From Microvirga soli (GTDB lineage: Bacteria > Pseudomonadota > Alphaproteobacteria > Rhizobiales > Beijerinckiaceae), in the NCBI RefSeq assembly GCF_016734765.1, contig NZ_JAERQE010000011.1:1-64000 (forward strand): a stretch of 64,000 bases of DNA. The letters run 5' to 3'. This document shows positions 36,037-45,479 of the stretch, in pieces. Numbering within the stretch: the first letter of the stretch is position 1; each line of letters opens with the position of its first letter. Position numbers and translations under genes: made by a program. A model generated the notes under the pieces. It had not been told where the DNA came from. It worked only from the letters and a program-made list of their open reading frames with translations, and did not search any database.

Positions 36037-36768
36037 ATGACGTCCTCAACGTCGAAGGCCGATCATCGCAAAAACTGGCTCCTGGCTGCCCTGGAGCCCG
36101 AGGATCTGGCGCACCTTGAACCGCACCTGGAGACCGTGATCCTGCCCAAAGGCACGATCCTCTATGAGGCCGGTGATCCGATCCGCTACACCTACTTCCC
36201 GCATGACGCCATTGTCGGCCTGATCAATGTCATGGAGGAGGGGCAGTTCGTCGAGGTGGCGTCCTTCGGGCGCGAGGGGCTGTTCGGGCTGATCAGCGCC
36301 ATCGTCTCCCGCGAGGCCTTCGGGCGCTACAAGGTCCAGGTGCCTGGCACCGCCTCCCGGATCGCCCTCGACCGGATGCAGAAGGCGATGCAGGTCCGTC
36401 CCAAGCTGCGGCGCCTGATCCTCGGCTACAGCGAGGCTCTGCTGGCCCAGACCTTCCAGACGGTCTCCTGCAACGCGATCCATACGGTCGAGGCCCGCTG
36501 CTGCAACTGGCTCCTGAGCACACGGGACCGGATCGACGAGGATCTCCTGCCCCTAACCCACGCCGATATGGCCGAGCTTCTAGGGGTGCAGCGCTCCACG
36601 GTCAGCACGGTGCTGCGCACGTTCCAGACACAGGGCCTCATCACCCAGCAGCGCGGCGGCATCATCATCACGGACCGTAGTGGCCTGGAGGAGATCACCT
36701 GCGAGTGCTACGGCAGGATCCGCCACACCTTCGCACGCTTGCTGCCCGTGCCGCTGTCCTGGACCTGA
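36037..36768 (+). CDS. Crp/Fnr family transcription regulator
   Basis: A 243-residue regulator: cyclic-nucleotide-binding-like domain (about 20-140, with LPKGTILYEAGDPI and GREGLFGL) and a C-terminal winged helix (about 160-225) whose recognition part is LGVQRSTVSTVLRTF. No N-terminal cysteine cluster is present, so it is not an oxygen-sensing FNR, and it lacks the full cAMP-binding pattern. The ATG at 36037 is preferred, with GAAGG about 9 nt upstream; a GTG at 36004 is in frame. Targets unknown. Confidence 0.88.
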   Translation: MTSSTSKADHRKNWLLAALEPEDLAHLEPHLETVILPKGTILYEAGDPIRYTYFPHDAIVGLINVMEEGQFVEVASFGREGLFGLISAIVSREAFGRYKVQVPGTASRIALDRMQKAMQVRPKLRRLILGYSEALLAQTFQTVSCNAIHTVEARCCNWLLSTRDRIDEDLLPLTHADMAELLGVQRSTVSTVLRTFQTQGLITQQRGGIIITDRSGLEEITCECYGRIRHTFARLLPVPLSWT

Positions 36769-37012
36769 CCAGGATCCTCAATTCCGACTAGGGTCCCCCG
36801 CACCAGCGGCCAACCGAAGCAACTCTTCGGCTGCAGCCTAGTCTGAAGGTCACTATCCTTTTGCCTGCCCACGAATGCTGGTCTGGTACGGTGCTGTCCC
36901 TGCGCTACTGCGCCGTTAATTTACCGGGCCAGAGTCGCTGATCGGCGGGAGTTCGTCCCCGGACGGCGGCAGCGCCTATCGGCTGGCGAAGACCTAACAG
37001 GACTGTACACGT

Positions 37013-37249
37013 TTGGTTCAGACGCCTTGGCCTAAACACCTGCATCCGCTGACGAACCACGTCAACATGCTGCTCTGGTCCGCTCTTGCCGCGGCCCTGC
37101 TATCGGGCCTGACGCTTGGTCTGCTGTCGAACAGTGCACCTGAATGGGCCACCCAGACCGTGGAGTTGGTCACGGTCGTGGTCGTCTTCGTACTGGTCTG
37201 CCTTGCTGAAACCACCGGGTCGCGCTCGGCCAAGCCAAGTTCCCGCTAG
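37013..37249 (+). CDS. Small two-helix membrane protein
   Basis: A 78-residue frame with two hydrophobic segments (about 19-38 and 49-66), the second ending in a Thr/Ser/Arg tail. The start is TTG at 37013 or ATG at 37067 (MLLWSALAAALLSG). No recognised family. It lies alone upstream of the hemolysin III gene. Confidence 0.45.
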   Translation: MVQTPWPKHLHPLTNHVNMLLWSALAAALLSGLTLGLLSNSAPEWATQTVELVTVVVVFVLVCLAETTGSRSAKPSSR

Positions 37250-37413
37250 GACCAGGAATACCAAGACCTGTATCTAAACACCTCGACATCCCGCCACCAA
37301 GTCGCAGGAACCCGTGGTCTGGTGGCAGGTTCTCCTGAAGCCAAGCTTGTAGCTCCAGAAGCAGGAGGCCCCTGCGCCAGCGGCTGGGCTACCTTCAACG
37401 ACGTGGGGGGACG

Positions 37414-38061
37414 ATGATCAGGTGGGAGTACGACAGGCACGAGATTCTGCCCGATAGGATCGTCCATGCCCTCGGGGTCATTGGCGGACTTTTCGCCGTG
37501 ATCGTCCTATTGGTTCTCGCCGCACCAGCCGTCGGTCCCTGGGAGCTGACCCCGGTAGCGATCTTTGGCGGAGGCCTGCTGGCCGTGCTCGTCATCTCAG
37601 CGGCCTACAATCTGTGGCCGGTTTCTCCAGTCAAATGGCTCCTGAGGCGGTTCGACCACTCGGCCATCTATCTCCTGATCGCCGGCACCTACACGCCATT
37701 CATCATGCAGATGAGAAGCGAGATCACGGCCGTTGTTCTGCTGGTCGGCGTCTGGGCCGGCTCCTTGGCCGGCATGGCCCTGAAGCTGTGCCTGCCGGGC
37801 CGATTTGATCGTCTCGCAATCTTGCTCTACCTACTCCTCGGCTGGAGCGGCGTCATGGCGTACGAGGCCGTGCTCGGCGCCCTGCCGGGCTCGACCCTCA
37901 CCCTCCTGGCCGCCGGTGGCCTTCTCTACACGGTGGGCGTGGTCTTCCACGTCTGGGAAAGCCTGGGCTTTCAGAACGCAATCTGGCATGCCTTTGTGCT
38001 TGTGGCCGCGGCATGGCATTACCGGGCGGTGCTGGACTGCTTGGTGTTGGCGCGGGTGTGA
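37414..38061 (+). CDS. Hemolysin III/TrhA family membrane protein
   Basis: A 215-residue seven-helix protein of the HlyIII (PAQR) family. Typical features: DRIVHALGVIGG near the start, RRFDHSAIYLLIAGTYTPF at 77-95 and FHVWESLGFQNAIWHAFVL near the end, including the conserved Asp/His metal-type residues. Bacterial members affect membrane lipid homeostasis; a haemolytic role is usually not shown. Good ATG start at 37414 with GGGGG upstream. Confidence 0.9.
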   Translation: MIRWEYDRHEILPDRIVHALGVIGGLFAVIVLLVLAAPAVGPWELTPVAIFGGGLLAVLVISAAYNLWPVSPVKWLLRRFDHSAIYLLIAGTYTPFIMQMRSEITAVVLLVGVWAGSLAGMALKLCLPGRFDRLAILLYLLLGWSGVMAYEAVLGALPGSTLTLLAAGGLLYTVGVVFHVWESLGFQNAIWHAFVLVAAAWHYRAVLDCLVLARV

Positions 38062-38110
38062 TCACCAACACCGCTTGGACACGCGGCGCATGAGAGTACC
38101 GTCTGTTGTA

Positions 38111-38236
38111 GTTCTTCGCCTGGGGCAAGAGCTTGTCGAAGACAGCCTCAATGTTCGAGATCGCGTTTCTGCCGGCGATGACGTTGATCATACCTTCCGG
38201 CTGATGAAGCCCGAACCTGTAAGAACGAAGCGCCAC
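38111..38236 (-). pseudogene. C-terminal remnant of a TetR regulator
   Basis: Read on the minus strand it gives SNIEAVFDKLLPQAKN, clearly related to SNIEAILDRLLPPALN at the end of the intact TetR at 41379-41996. No HTH domain is attached. The frame starts and ends in unrelated sequence, so this is a leftover of a duplicated or exchanged tetR gene. Confidence 0.55.
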
Positions 38237-38325
38237 GGCATCTCTGCGGCGCGGGTGATGCCGATCCGCACACCTGTCGTGATGTCGACGGGGTTCTCTC
38301 TGTTAAAAACCTGAAAGGGTACCTG

Positions 38326-38461
38326 ATCCAAAGGCCGTACCACCCGATCTGGACGATGGTGGCCTCCGTCACCCTGGTCGCAGGCGGGGTGATCCTGCTG
38401 GCCGCCGGGTTTCCGCTCCTTGCTTTGGCGCTGGCACTGTATGGCGCCGGCAATGGGATTG
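38326..38461 (+). pseudogene. Fragment of an MFS transporter
   Basis: About 45 codons (YHPIWTMVASVTLVAGG ... LALALYGAGNGIG) resemble a late transmembrane segment pair of MFS permeases, where YGAGNGI is followed by SIARGT in complete proteins. The frame is cut off at about 38461, where an unrelated minus-strand fragment begins. Confidence 0.45.
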
Positions 38462-38465
38462 GCCG

Positions 38466-38678
38466 TCACGAGTGCCTGCCCTTGTCGGTGGCGAGGTCGG
38501 CCCGCAGCGCCGCGATCTCGGCCCGCAGGGCGGCCAGATCGGCGCTGCTCGATGTCTCCGTCTCGGGTGAGGCGGCATCACGCTCGACAAAGAAGGAGGC
38601 GAAGCTCGCGGTGATGTAGCCGAAGACGCCGAAACCATACAGCGACAGCAGCAAGCACAGGATAGCGGCCCCTATCCC
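38466..38678 (-). pseudogene. C-terminal fragment of an ion-channel-like protein
   Basis: The end of this frame (LCLLLSLYGFGVFGYITASF, then FFVERDA and a heptad-like LAALRAEIAALRADLA) resembles the last pore helix and C-terminal coiled coil of small potassium-channel proteins. The pore signature and earlier helices are missing; the sequence before about 38678 is not protein-like. It abuts the MFS fragment on the opposite strand. Confidence 0.45.
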
Positions 38679-38899
38679 GGAGTTTCCCCTCCTTCCGGGA
38701 CGTGCCAGAGCGGACGCTGGACCGCCGCTACCGCGGGCACGGGCGTTGTGGCAAAATCGGTAAGGCATTTTCAGGTGTGCCGGAGAGGCCATCGCATCGG
38801 ATGGCCGCGCGAGTTCAACACCTGCAAGCGACCAACGAAGCTGGCTGCGGCACCCCAACTGAATGGAGTGGCCCTATTCACCTTCAGGAGGCTGCGTCC

Positions 38900-39865
38900 A
38901 TGAGAGCCGTCGACAAGGCAGAGGTCATCTTTCTGGTCGATAATGCGACCGACAGCCTTTCCTCGAACCCTGACTTCGTCGAGACAGAGTTCGCGAGCCA
39001 CCGCCGTCGCGGCATGCCATGGCTGTCCGGAAAATGCCTGTGCTGCGCTGCGCATGGGCTTTCCTGTTTGATCACCACCCGGACGGGATCCGCCAGCCGC
39101 ACACTTCTGTTCGATACCGGGCCGGAGGAATGGGTGTTTGAGCGCAACGTGGTCAGGCTCGGCCTTGATCTCGGGCAGGTCGGCGCGGTGGTGCTCTCAC
39201 ATGGTCACTGGGATCATGGAGGTGCGATGCCGCGCGCTCTGCAAATGATCACCATGGGCAATGGCGGGCACCCTGTCCCGACCTACATGCATCCCGATAT
39301 GTTCGCCTTGCGCGCGACCAAATCCGCCGATGGGTCACTTCGTCCGATGGAGTCGGTGCCGAACGTGGAAACGCTGTCCGGCAACGGCGCCGATGTCATC
39401 GTCACCCGAGATGAACAGACTCTCCTGGACCAGATGTTCTATCTGAGTGGTGAAATCCCTCGCGTGAGCCACTTCGAACGCGGACTTCCCGGCCAGTGTC
39501 GCCAGACTCCGGCTGGCACTTGGGAACCGGATGAGTTGATGCCAGACGAGCGCTTCGTGGCGGTCAACGTGGCCGGTAAGGGGCAGGTCGTCTTCACTGC
39601 GTGCTCGCATGCCGGTTTGATCAACGTTCTAACGCACGCTCAGGCACGGTTTCCGGATGTCCCGCTCTACGGGGTGTTTGGCGGATTCCACCTCTCCGGG
39701 GTCACTGAGACTGTCATCCCGGAGACTGTTGAAGCGTTGGCGCGGTTTGACCTGCGATTGATATCACCTGGGCACTGCACAGGCTGGCGCGCTGTCAACG
39801 CCCTGGTCGCCGCCTACGGCGATAGGGTCGTTCCATCAGCGGTCGGCAAGACTTTCATGCTTTGA
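38900..39865 (+). CDS. MBL-fold metallo-hydrolase
   Basis: A 321-residue metallo-beta-lactamase fold protein with the metal motif SHGHWDHGG (100-108), a later ACSHAG (second His) and GGFHLSG/GHCTGW near the end. It resembles the dihydropterin/RFA-P synthase-like group of MBL proteins, whose bacterial substrates are poorly known. The ATG at 38900 has AGGAGG 8 nt upstream. It is followed 344 bp later by nitronate monooxygenase on the same strand. Confidence 0.88.
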   Translation: MRAVDKAEVIFLVDNATDSLSSNPDFVETEFASHRRRGMPWLSGKCLCCAAHGLSCLITTRTGSASRTLLFDTGPEEWVFERNVVRLGLDLGQVGAVVLSHGHWDHGGAMPRALQMITMGNGGHPVPTYMHPDMFALRATKSADGSLRPMESVPNVETLSGNGADVIVTRDEQTLLDQMFYLSGEIPRVSHFERGLPGQCRQTPAGTWEPDELMPDERFVAVNVAGKGQVVFTACSHAGLINVLTHAQARFPDVPLYGVFGGFHLSGVTETVIPETVEALARFDLRLISPGHCTGWRAVNALVAAYGDRVVPSAVGKTFML

Positions 39866-40209
39866 GGCCTCTGCGAGACGGAGCTGGTCGCCCAACGCTG
39901 TTCCAACCTTGTGGTGGTCGCATCCTCGATCAGGATGTCGCCACCTCGTCCGGCTTGGGTCGAAGTGTAGCGTTGGTTGGACAAACGAAGGTCCGCTTCA
40001 CTCTTCTCCTGCGGACGTTCGGCTTAGGCCTGCCCCATGCCAACCAGCGACATCCCGGTGTGTTGCCACACTTCGATCAGGAACGATCCCCCTGTCCCGC
40101 TGAGCCAATGTGGGACCGCCGAAAGCCGGCTGTTCCCCCGCCCTGTTTCCCTATACACCTTATCGTCGTGACAGCACATTGTCGTGGTTGTTGGGCAAGG
40201 GATGGACGC
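39866..40209. other. Intergenic region without visible gene
   Basis: 344 bp between the MBL hydrolase and nitronate monooxygenase genes. The reading frame leading into the latter is open across most of it, but its translation is not conserved-looking. No operator or terminator was identified. Confidence 0.4.
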
Positions 40210-41295
40210 ATGTGGATGGACCGTCGCATTCAGGATCTCTTCGGGATCGAACTGCCGATCATTCAGGCGCCGATGGCTGGCTCAGTCGGATCCGAGATGG
40301 TGATCGCGGTCTCCGAGGCAGGCGGGCTCGGATCCCTTCCCTGCGCGATGCTCAGCCCTGAGCAGATGCGGACCGAACTCGGGATTATTCGGCAGCGCAC
40401 CTTGCGCCCGATCAACCTCAACTTCTTCTGTCACAACCCGCCACAGGCCGATCCGGCCCGTGAGGCGGCTTGGAAGCGGCACCTGGAGAGCTACTACACT
40501 GAACTCGGCCTCGATCCCCAGGCGCCTGCTCCCGCTGCGGCTCGTGCTCCGTTCGACAGCACGATGTGCGCCCTCGTTGAGGAGTTTGCGCCGGAGGTCG
40601 TCAGCTTCCATTTCGGCTTGCCTGAGCGAATCCTTCTGGAGCAGGTCCGGGCAACCGGCGCGAAGATCATCTCTTCGGCCACCACGGCGGACGAAGCACG
40701 ATGGCTTGAGGACAGAGGCTGCGATGCCGTCATTGCCCAGGGCTATGAGGCCGGCGGACATCGTGGCCTGTTCCTGACCGAGGATATCAGCACTCAGGCG
40801 GGCACGATGGCGTTGGTGCCGCAGGTGGTGGATGCCGTAAAGGTCCCGGTGATCGCCGCAGGGGGCATCGCTGACGCGCGGGGCATTGCCGCCGCCTTCG
40901 CTCTGGGAGCCTCGGCGGTCCAGATCGGCACCGCGTACCTGTTCTGTCCCGAGGCCAAGGTCAGTCCACTCCACCGAGAGGCACTCAAACACGTCAAGGA
41001 CGACGGCACTGTGCTGACCAACGTCTTCACAGGCCGGCCGGCCCGGGGGATTACTAACCGTATCGTGCGCGAGGTCGGCCCGATGTCGGAGCACGCACCG
41101 GAATTTCCGCTGGCCGCGGGCGCCGTCACTCCCCTCAGGGCCAAGGCGGAGCAAGCTGGATCGGGAGACTTCTCGCCGCTCTGGTCAGGGCAGGCTGGCG
41201 CTCTCGGCAGAGAGGTCCCTGCGGGCGAGCTGACACGCCAGCTTGCCGCGGAAACGCTTTCGAGGTTGTCCAGGATGGGCGGCGGCGGCGCATGA
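40210..41295 (+). CDS. Nitronate monooxygenase (2-nitropropane dioxygenase family)
   Basis: A 361-residue FMN-dependent TIM-barrel enzyme that oxidises alkyl nitronates such as propionate 3-nitronate, a toxic plant and fungal compound. Visible: IIQAPMAGS near the N-terminus, QGYEAGGHRG (FMN/substrate loop with the catalytic His), VIAAGGIADARG and ASAVQIGTAYLFCPEA. The ATG at 40210 is chosen because the family starts just before the barrel. Confidence 0.92.
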   Translation: MWMDRRIQDLFGIELPIIQAPMAGSVGSEMVIAVSEAGGLGSLPCAMLSPEQMRTELGIIRQRTLRPINLNFFCHNPPQADPAREAAWKRHLESYYTELGLDPQAPAPAAARAPFDSTMCALVEEFAPEVVSFHFGLPERILLEQVRATGAKIISSATTADEARWLEDRGCDAVIAQGYEAGGHRGLFLTEDISTQAGTMALVPQVVDAVKVPVIAAGGIADARGIAAAFALGASAVQIGTAYLFCPEAKVSPLHREALKHVKDDGTVLTNVFTGRPARGITNRIVREVGPMSEHAPEFPLAAGAVTPLRAKAEQAGSGDFSPLWSGQAGALGREVPAGELTRQLAAETLSRLSRMGGGGA

Positions 41296-41378
41296 CCATC
41301 CGCTCTCCTCAAGGTCGCCACCGATCACATTGCGCCCCGCTGCGGAGATAGCGGGAGCTTCGACGGCCTGATGCGAGC

Positions 41379-41996
41379 TTATGGTCTGGTCTCGTTCAGC
41401 GCCGGGGGCAGGAGCCTGTCGAGGATGGCCTCGATGTTCGACGCCGCGATCCTGTCCGCCATGGCGTCGTCGACCCGGCAAACATCCTTCAGAGCCAGAT
41501 AGCTCTCCATTCCGGAAGCGGCAGACAGGGACAGCACCAGGAACTGGAACTGCTTCCGGGACAGGCGCGACCGCACGGGAGCGAGCGCATGCTCATACAT
41601 CGGCAGGCGGCGCCCACCTCGTATCTCACGGCTGGCCTCCCCACGATCAGAAACGGATGCATCCAGCGCCCGCGCTAGGAACAGCCGGAACTTGGTCTCA
41701 GATGCACGGGTGAGCGTGAACAGATACCGTTGCACCCGGAGCACTCTCTCCCGCACGTCCTGGGCGTCTCCGACAATCTCCTCAGGGGTGGCGACCTTCG
41801 CGTCGAGAGCGGCCTCCAGGACCAAGGTCTCCGACGTGGAGAAGTAGCGGTAGGCCGTCGCCTTGGAGATGCCCGCCTCCTGGGCCGCAGCCGGGACCGT
41901 GGCTGGCTCCCCGCGCTCCATCACCTGTCGTGCCGCCGCCAGGAGAGCCTGCCGGGTGCGTGCCTTCTGGCTGCTTCGTCCGGTATCGAGACGCAA
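41379..41996 (-). CDS. TetR family transcription regulator
   Basis: About 205 residues: N-terminal HTH (RTRQALLAAARQVMERGE ... ISKATAYRYFST) and a ligand-binding C-terminal domain ending SNIEAILDRLLP. The start is uncertain: TTG at 41996 puts the palindromic operator in front of the gene, while a GTG at 42047 would place the operator inside it. It is divergent from a cupin gene and probably represses it and itself. A decayed relative lies at 38111-38236. Confidence 0.87.
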   Translation of the reverse strand: MRLDTGRSSQKARTRQALLAAARQVMERGEPATVPAAAQEAGISKATAYRYFSTSETLVLEAALDAKVATPEEIVGDAQDVRERVLRVQRYLFTLTRASETKFRLFLARALDASVSDRGEASREIRGGRRLPMYEHALAPVRSRLSRKQFQFLVLSLSAASGMESYLALKDVCRVDDAMADRIAASNIEAILDRLLPPALNETRP

Positions 41997-42011
41997 AAGG
42001 AGAAACTTTCT

Positions 42012-42027
42012 TGAGACGCAAGTCTCA
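42012..42027. promoter_or_regulatory. Palindromic TetR operator
   Basis: TGAGAC-GCAA-GTCTCA is a perfect 6-bp inverted repeat lying between the divergent tetR and cupin genes, 63 bp before the cupin ATG. Spacing and location fit the operator of the neighbouring TetR. Seen directly; binding is inferred. Confidence 0.6.
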
Positions 42028-42090
42028 TTATGATACCATGGCCTCACGTTCTGGGCAACTGACGCTCAACGTAGAAAGGGAGAGAACGTC

Positions 42091-42561
42091 ATGGCTACTC
42101 CCCAGACCGACACCTACCACCTCCTCGGCAACCTCCTGCGGTTTCATGCCCGCAGTCCGGACACGGGCGGGGCTTACTGCCTCGTGGAGACGTTGACGGC
42201 GCCTGGGGCTGGTGCCCCGCCGAACCGGCATCCCTCTGACGACGAAGCCTTCTACGTGCTCGACGGCACCTTCGAGTTCATGATCGAGGGCGAGACCGTC
42301 ACGGCAACCAGCGGCAGCTTCGTGAAGGTGCCGAACGGAGCCATTCACGCCTTCAAGAATGTGGGCCAGGCGCCGGGGCGGCTCCTGATCATCAACTCGC
42401 CCGGCAGGGCTCATGACGGCTTCTTTAGCGAGGCAGGCGACCCCATGCCGGCCGGCACCCGCGAACTTCCAGCGCCATCAGGCGAGCCTGACATCCCGCG
42501 CGTCCTGGAGATCGGCAGGCGGAACGGCCTGGAGTTCCTCCTTCCTCCAGCGGAAGGTTAG
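42091..42561 (+). CDS. Cupin domain protein
   Basis: A 156-residue single cupin: metal-site motif 1 around PPNRHPSDDEAFYVLDGTF (His, Glu) and motif 2 around VKVPNGAIHAFKN (His). It resembles quercetin dioxygenase-like cupins and is likely a small metal-dependent oxygenase or isomerase. GGGAG stands upstream of the ATG at 42091. Control by the divergent TetR is likely. Confidence 0.87.
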   Translation: MATPQTDTYHLLGNLLRFHARSPDTGGAYCLVETLTAPGAGAPPNRHPSDDEAFYVLDGTFEFMIEGETVTATSGSFVKVPNGAIHAFKNVGQAPGRLLIINSPGRAHDGFFSEAGDPMPAGTRELPAPSGEPDIPRVLEIGRRNGLEFLLPPAEG

Positions 42562-42715
42562 CTCGCCTTGCATCCAGCCCCAGTGGCGGAGGCTTGATGG
42601 GCCTGTTCCATGCGCCCGAAAATCCCGCCGTCACCGCACAGGCAGTGCAATTGGACCAGTGCCACCTCTTCCTTGGCGGGCCATACATGCTCCGGCTTGC
42701 ACGTGGGTGCGCCCT

Positions 42716-44455
42716 TCAGATCGAGAGTTCCGCGATGCTCCGTGGCTCCTTGGCAGGGCGGCCATTCTCCTGGCGGCGTGCATTGCCCCGGACCTCATAT
42801 GCCTTCAGCCGGGCGCGCATGATCGAGCCGAGCGGGCGGTGGGCGGCAAGGCTGTGCGAGGGACAGAACAGCAACTCCTCGTCCAGGGCCTGGCGTCTGG
42901 CGTCAAAGGCTTCCTGCGGTGGCAGGATCAGGCGGGCGACCGGCCGATACGGGCTCTCGTCCTCCGGCCACTCGGTATTGGCATTCTCCACCGGCATGCG
43001 CTCCAGGTCGGTGCAGAGCTGAATGCCAACCTCGTATTCGGCCGGGTTGTCGCGGAAGTAATCTACGACGGCCGTGCGCAGCCCGTCCTCGTCGGCGGGT
43101 GTGAAGCCGGCTTGCAGCAGTTCATGCAGGCGGGGCATGTCAGGCCTGACCCGTAGCTTGGCGATGTAGTCGCCATAGAGGAACGGGCATTGGCTGTAAT
43201 AGGCCTCCGCCAACGGATGGTTGAACGGATGGCCATAGAAATCGAGGTTGGCGCTGTTCAGTCCCACGGCGTTGAGAGCCGCGTTGGCCGTGCGTGATGT
43301 TGCGGAGACGGCTTGCTTCACCCCCTCCGGCAGCGGCATCGCCATCTCGGTTGCGGTGATCTGGGCCAGAAAGACCTTGGCGGTGGGTGCGATGAACACC
43401 TTGCCGGTGTCGAGCACCCAGTCCTGTGTCACCTCCCCCTGATGACCGGGCAGCATCTCGCCTTCAACACCGATGATCTTGAGGGACATGCCGCGCGGTG
43501 TGGACACCCGGCGGTCATCCAGGAACTCGCCAGGCACATGGGAAAGGCGCGCGACGACCGGGTAGGTCCGCGCCTCGGCAAACAGCCCCTGGCGCAACTC
43601 GGGAGGCAGATTCTCCAGAACCCGCAGTTCACCCTTGAGGATGCCATGCGCCTTGGCGTGGGATGTTCGTACGGAACGGCCGTAGCGCTCCCGCGTGATC
43701 CGGCCGCCACCTGCCATCACCTCGATGATCCTGTCGAAGGTCTCCTGCTCGTCGGGCTCGACCTCCTCCACATCGTCGCGGTAGCGGACGAGGGAGGGCT
43801 TTGCCTTGGGCTGGCCTGAGGCAAAGCCTTTTCCAGCGGGCGACCGCGCGTCGCGAATGCCGGAGGTTTCACTGACAGCCCGGCAGAGGGTGTCGGTCAC
43901 AAGCCCATAGGCCAAATGGGCGACAAGGCCGCGGGCATGGGCGGTCCAGGGATAATCCTGCGGGCGGCCGGACAGCCCCAGAGCGGCGTTCATCCCCTCG
44001 TCCTTGATCAGGAACAGACCCAACCCGAAGAGGCTGCCCCTGCCTGCATCAAGGTAGGCAACGCGCCCGCGCAGGGCACCATACAGTGCCGCCGGCACCA
44101 TCCCCAACCCGTAATGCACAATGAGACCAGCTGTATCGAGCTGGCGCCGGGTCAGGGCAAGTCCAGCTTGTTCTGCCGCTTCTGCGGCCAGAACTTGGGC
44201 CGGATCCATGCCGCCGGGGCGAGCCTGCCGGGTCTGCTGGCGTGTCCGCCTGTTGTCGAGGCCGCGCCGGAAATTGAACCAGTCGATGCGGTCCATCACC
44301 CAGACGGCCGCCACGCCTGCCGCCGCGCCTGCCAAAGCATCCAGAACGATGTCTGCCGATGAATGCCGCGAATGCCGGCCGGAGCGCCTCCCGGTCCATG
44401 CCGCAGATCCGGCGGAAGTTGCGTTGGCGGCTCTGTCGCGTGCGGGCTGTGGCAT
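42716..44455 (-). CDS. DUF1440-like membrane domain fused to catalase-like protein
   Basis: A 579-residue two-part protein. Residues about 35-200 form a YagU/DUF1440-like membrane domain (DALAGAAAGVAAVWVMDRID, LIVHYGLGMVPAALYG, LVAHLAYGLVTD). Residues about 225-570 are a catalase-family heme domain: FDRIIEVMAGG, SVRTSHAKAHGILKGELRV, YPVVARLSHVPGE, then ANLDFYGHPFNHP. Catalase-like proteins of this minimal type (about 350 residues) normally stand alone. The fusion would place a peroxide- or organic-peroxide-reacting domain at the membrane. The ATG at 44455 is the only start before the first helix. Confidence 0.82.
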   Translation of the reverse strand: MPQPARDRAANATSAGSAAWTGRRSGRHSRHSSADIVLDALAGAAAGVAAVWVMDRIDWFNFRRGLDNRRTRQQTRQARPGGMDPAQVLAAEAAEQAGLALTRRQLDTAGLIVHYGLGMVPAALYGALRGRVAYLDAGRGSLFGLGLFLIKDEGMNAALGLSGRPQDYPWTAHARGLVAHLAYGLVTDTLCRAVSETSGIRDARSPAGKGFASGQPKAKPSLVRYRDDVEEVEPDEQETFDRIIEVMAGGGRITRERYGRSVRTSHAKAHGILKGELRVLENLPPELRQGLFAEARTYPVVARLSHVPGEFLDDRRVSTPRGMSLKIIGVEGEMLPGHQGEVTQDWVLDTGKVFIAPTAKVFLAQITATEMAMPLPEGVKQAVSATSRTANAALNAVGLNSANLDFYGHPFNHPLAEAYYSQCPFLYGDYIAKLRVRPDMPRLHELLQAGFTPADEDGLRTAVVDYFRDNPAEYEVGIQLCTDLERMPVENANTEWPEDESPYRPVARLILPPQEAFDARRQALDEELLFCPSHSLAAHRPLGSIMRARLKAYEVRGNARRQENGRPAKEPRSIAELSI

Positions 44456-44754
44456 GGCAAATCCTTACCGTGACGGTGCGGGTGTTGCTGAGGGCCACCC
44501 GTGGGCCTTGCGCTCTAACGTCCAATCGGAAGACACACCGACTGTTCCAGCTTGACTATTCAGTAGGAGGTTCGCTCGCGCTGCATGTGGTGTCGGAACC
44601 TGTGCTGCGGCGGGCAATTGACGTCTCAGGCAGCCTCCGGACCACATTCCGGACACACGGTCCCGGATCAATGCCACATCCGCCTGTCCAGAGGAGAGGC
44701 AATGACCGTCATCCTCCTGAGGAAGAGGCGATCTCTCTGACTGTGAGGTTTGCG

Positions 44755-45354
44755 ATGCCGATGCGCGTTCACGAAGTCCATCCCGCCCTTGCCCACTTCC
44801 CGGTGGCTCTGCTGCCGACCGCGGTGGCCGCCGATCTCATCGGCACGCTCACCGACAACGACTCGTTGATGGAAATGGGGCGCCAGCTGATGCCGGTGGC
44901 CGCCGCAAGCGTGGCCGCGACGGGGATCGCAGGCTTTGCCGCGCAGGAGGCGGTCAGGACCAGCGATGCCTCTCATGATCTCCTCGTCACTCATCGCACG
45001 CTCAACATCGGCCTGCTGGCATTGTCGGTGGGCTTGGCAGCGATCCGTGCCCGCAGCCGACGGCCCAGCGCTGGCTATCTGCTGGCAGGTCTCGCCGGGG
45101 CCGCCCTTGTCACGTATTCGGGCTATCTTGGCGGCCGGATGGTTTATACGCATGGCGTCGGCGTGACTCCTGCCGACGGGATCGAGCCGGAGCGGACGCC
45201 CGAGATGCCTCACGACGGGTTCGGGAGGGCCGCACGCGCATCCGTGTCCAACGTCGGCCATGCGCTCAGACACACCGTCCAGGAGATGGCCGAAGGGCAG
45301 ATCGCCCCGAGGCTGCAGGAGCGCCCGACGGCTGGAGAACCGGCCGCAGGATAG
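44755..45354 (+). CDS. DUF2231 membrane protein
   Basis: A 199-residue protein: HPALAHFPVALLPTAVAADL at 9-28 is the DUF2231 opening, followed by four hydrophobic segments to about residue 135 and a polar tail (PERTPEMPHDG onward). DUF2231 is often linked to stress or heme/cytochrome-related functions but is uncharacterised. The ATG at 44755 has GTGAGG 8 nt upstream. It is transcribed away from the catalase fusion. Confidence 0.82.
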   Translation: MPMRVHEVHPALAHFPVALLPTAVAADLIGTLTDNDSLMEMGRQLMPVAAASVAATGIAGFAAQEAVRTSDASHDLLVTHRTLNIGLLALSVGLAAIRARSRRPSAGYLLAGLAGAALVTYSGYLGGRMVYTHGVGVTPADGIEPERTPEMPHDGFGRAARASVSNVGHALRHTVQEMAEGQIAPRLQERPTAGEPAAG

Positions 45355-45479
45355 GCCGGGTCCGTGCGCATTGGGCCTGCCCAGGGTCGGCACCCATCGC
45401 TGAAACAGCCACGCCGGGCAGTCGACGGGCGGCTGTCACGACGCTAGTCTCGTGACCATGCTTTCCCTGTTCCCCGCCC

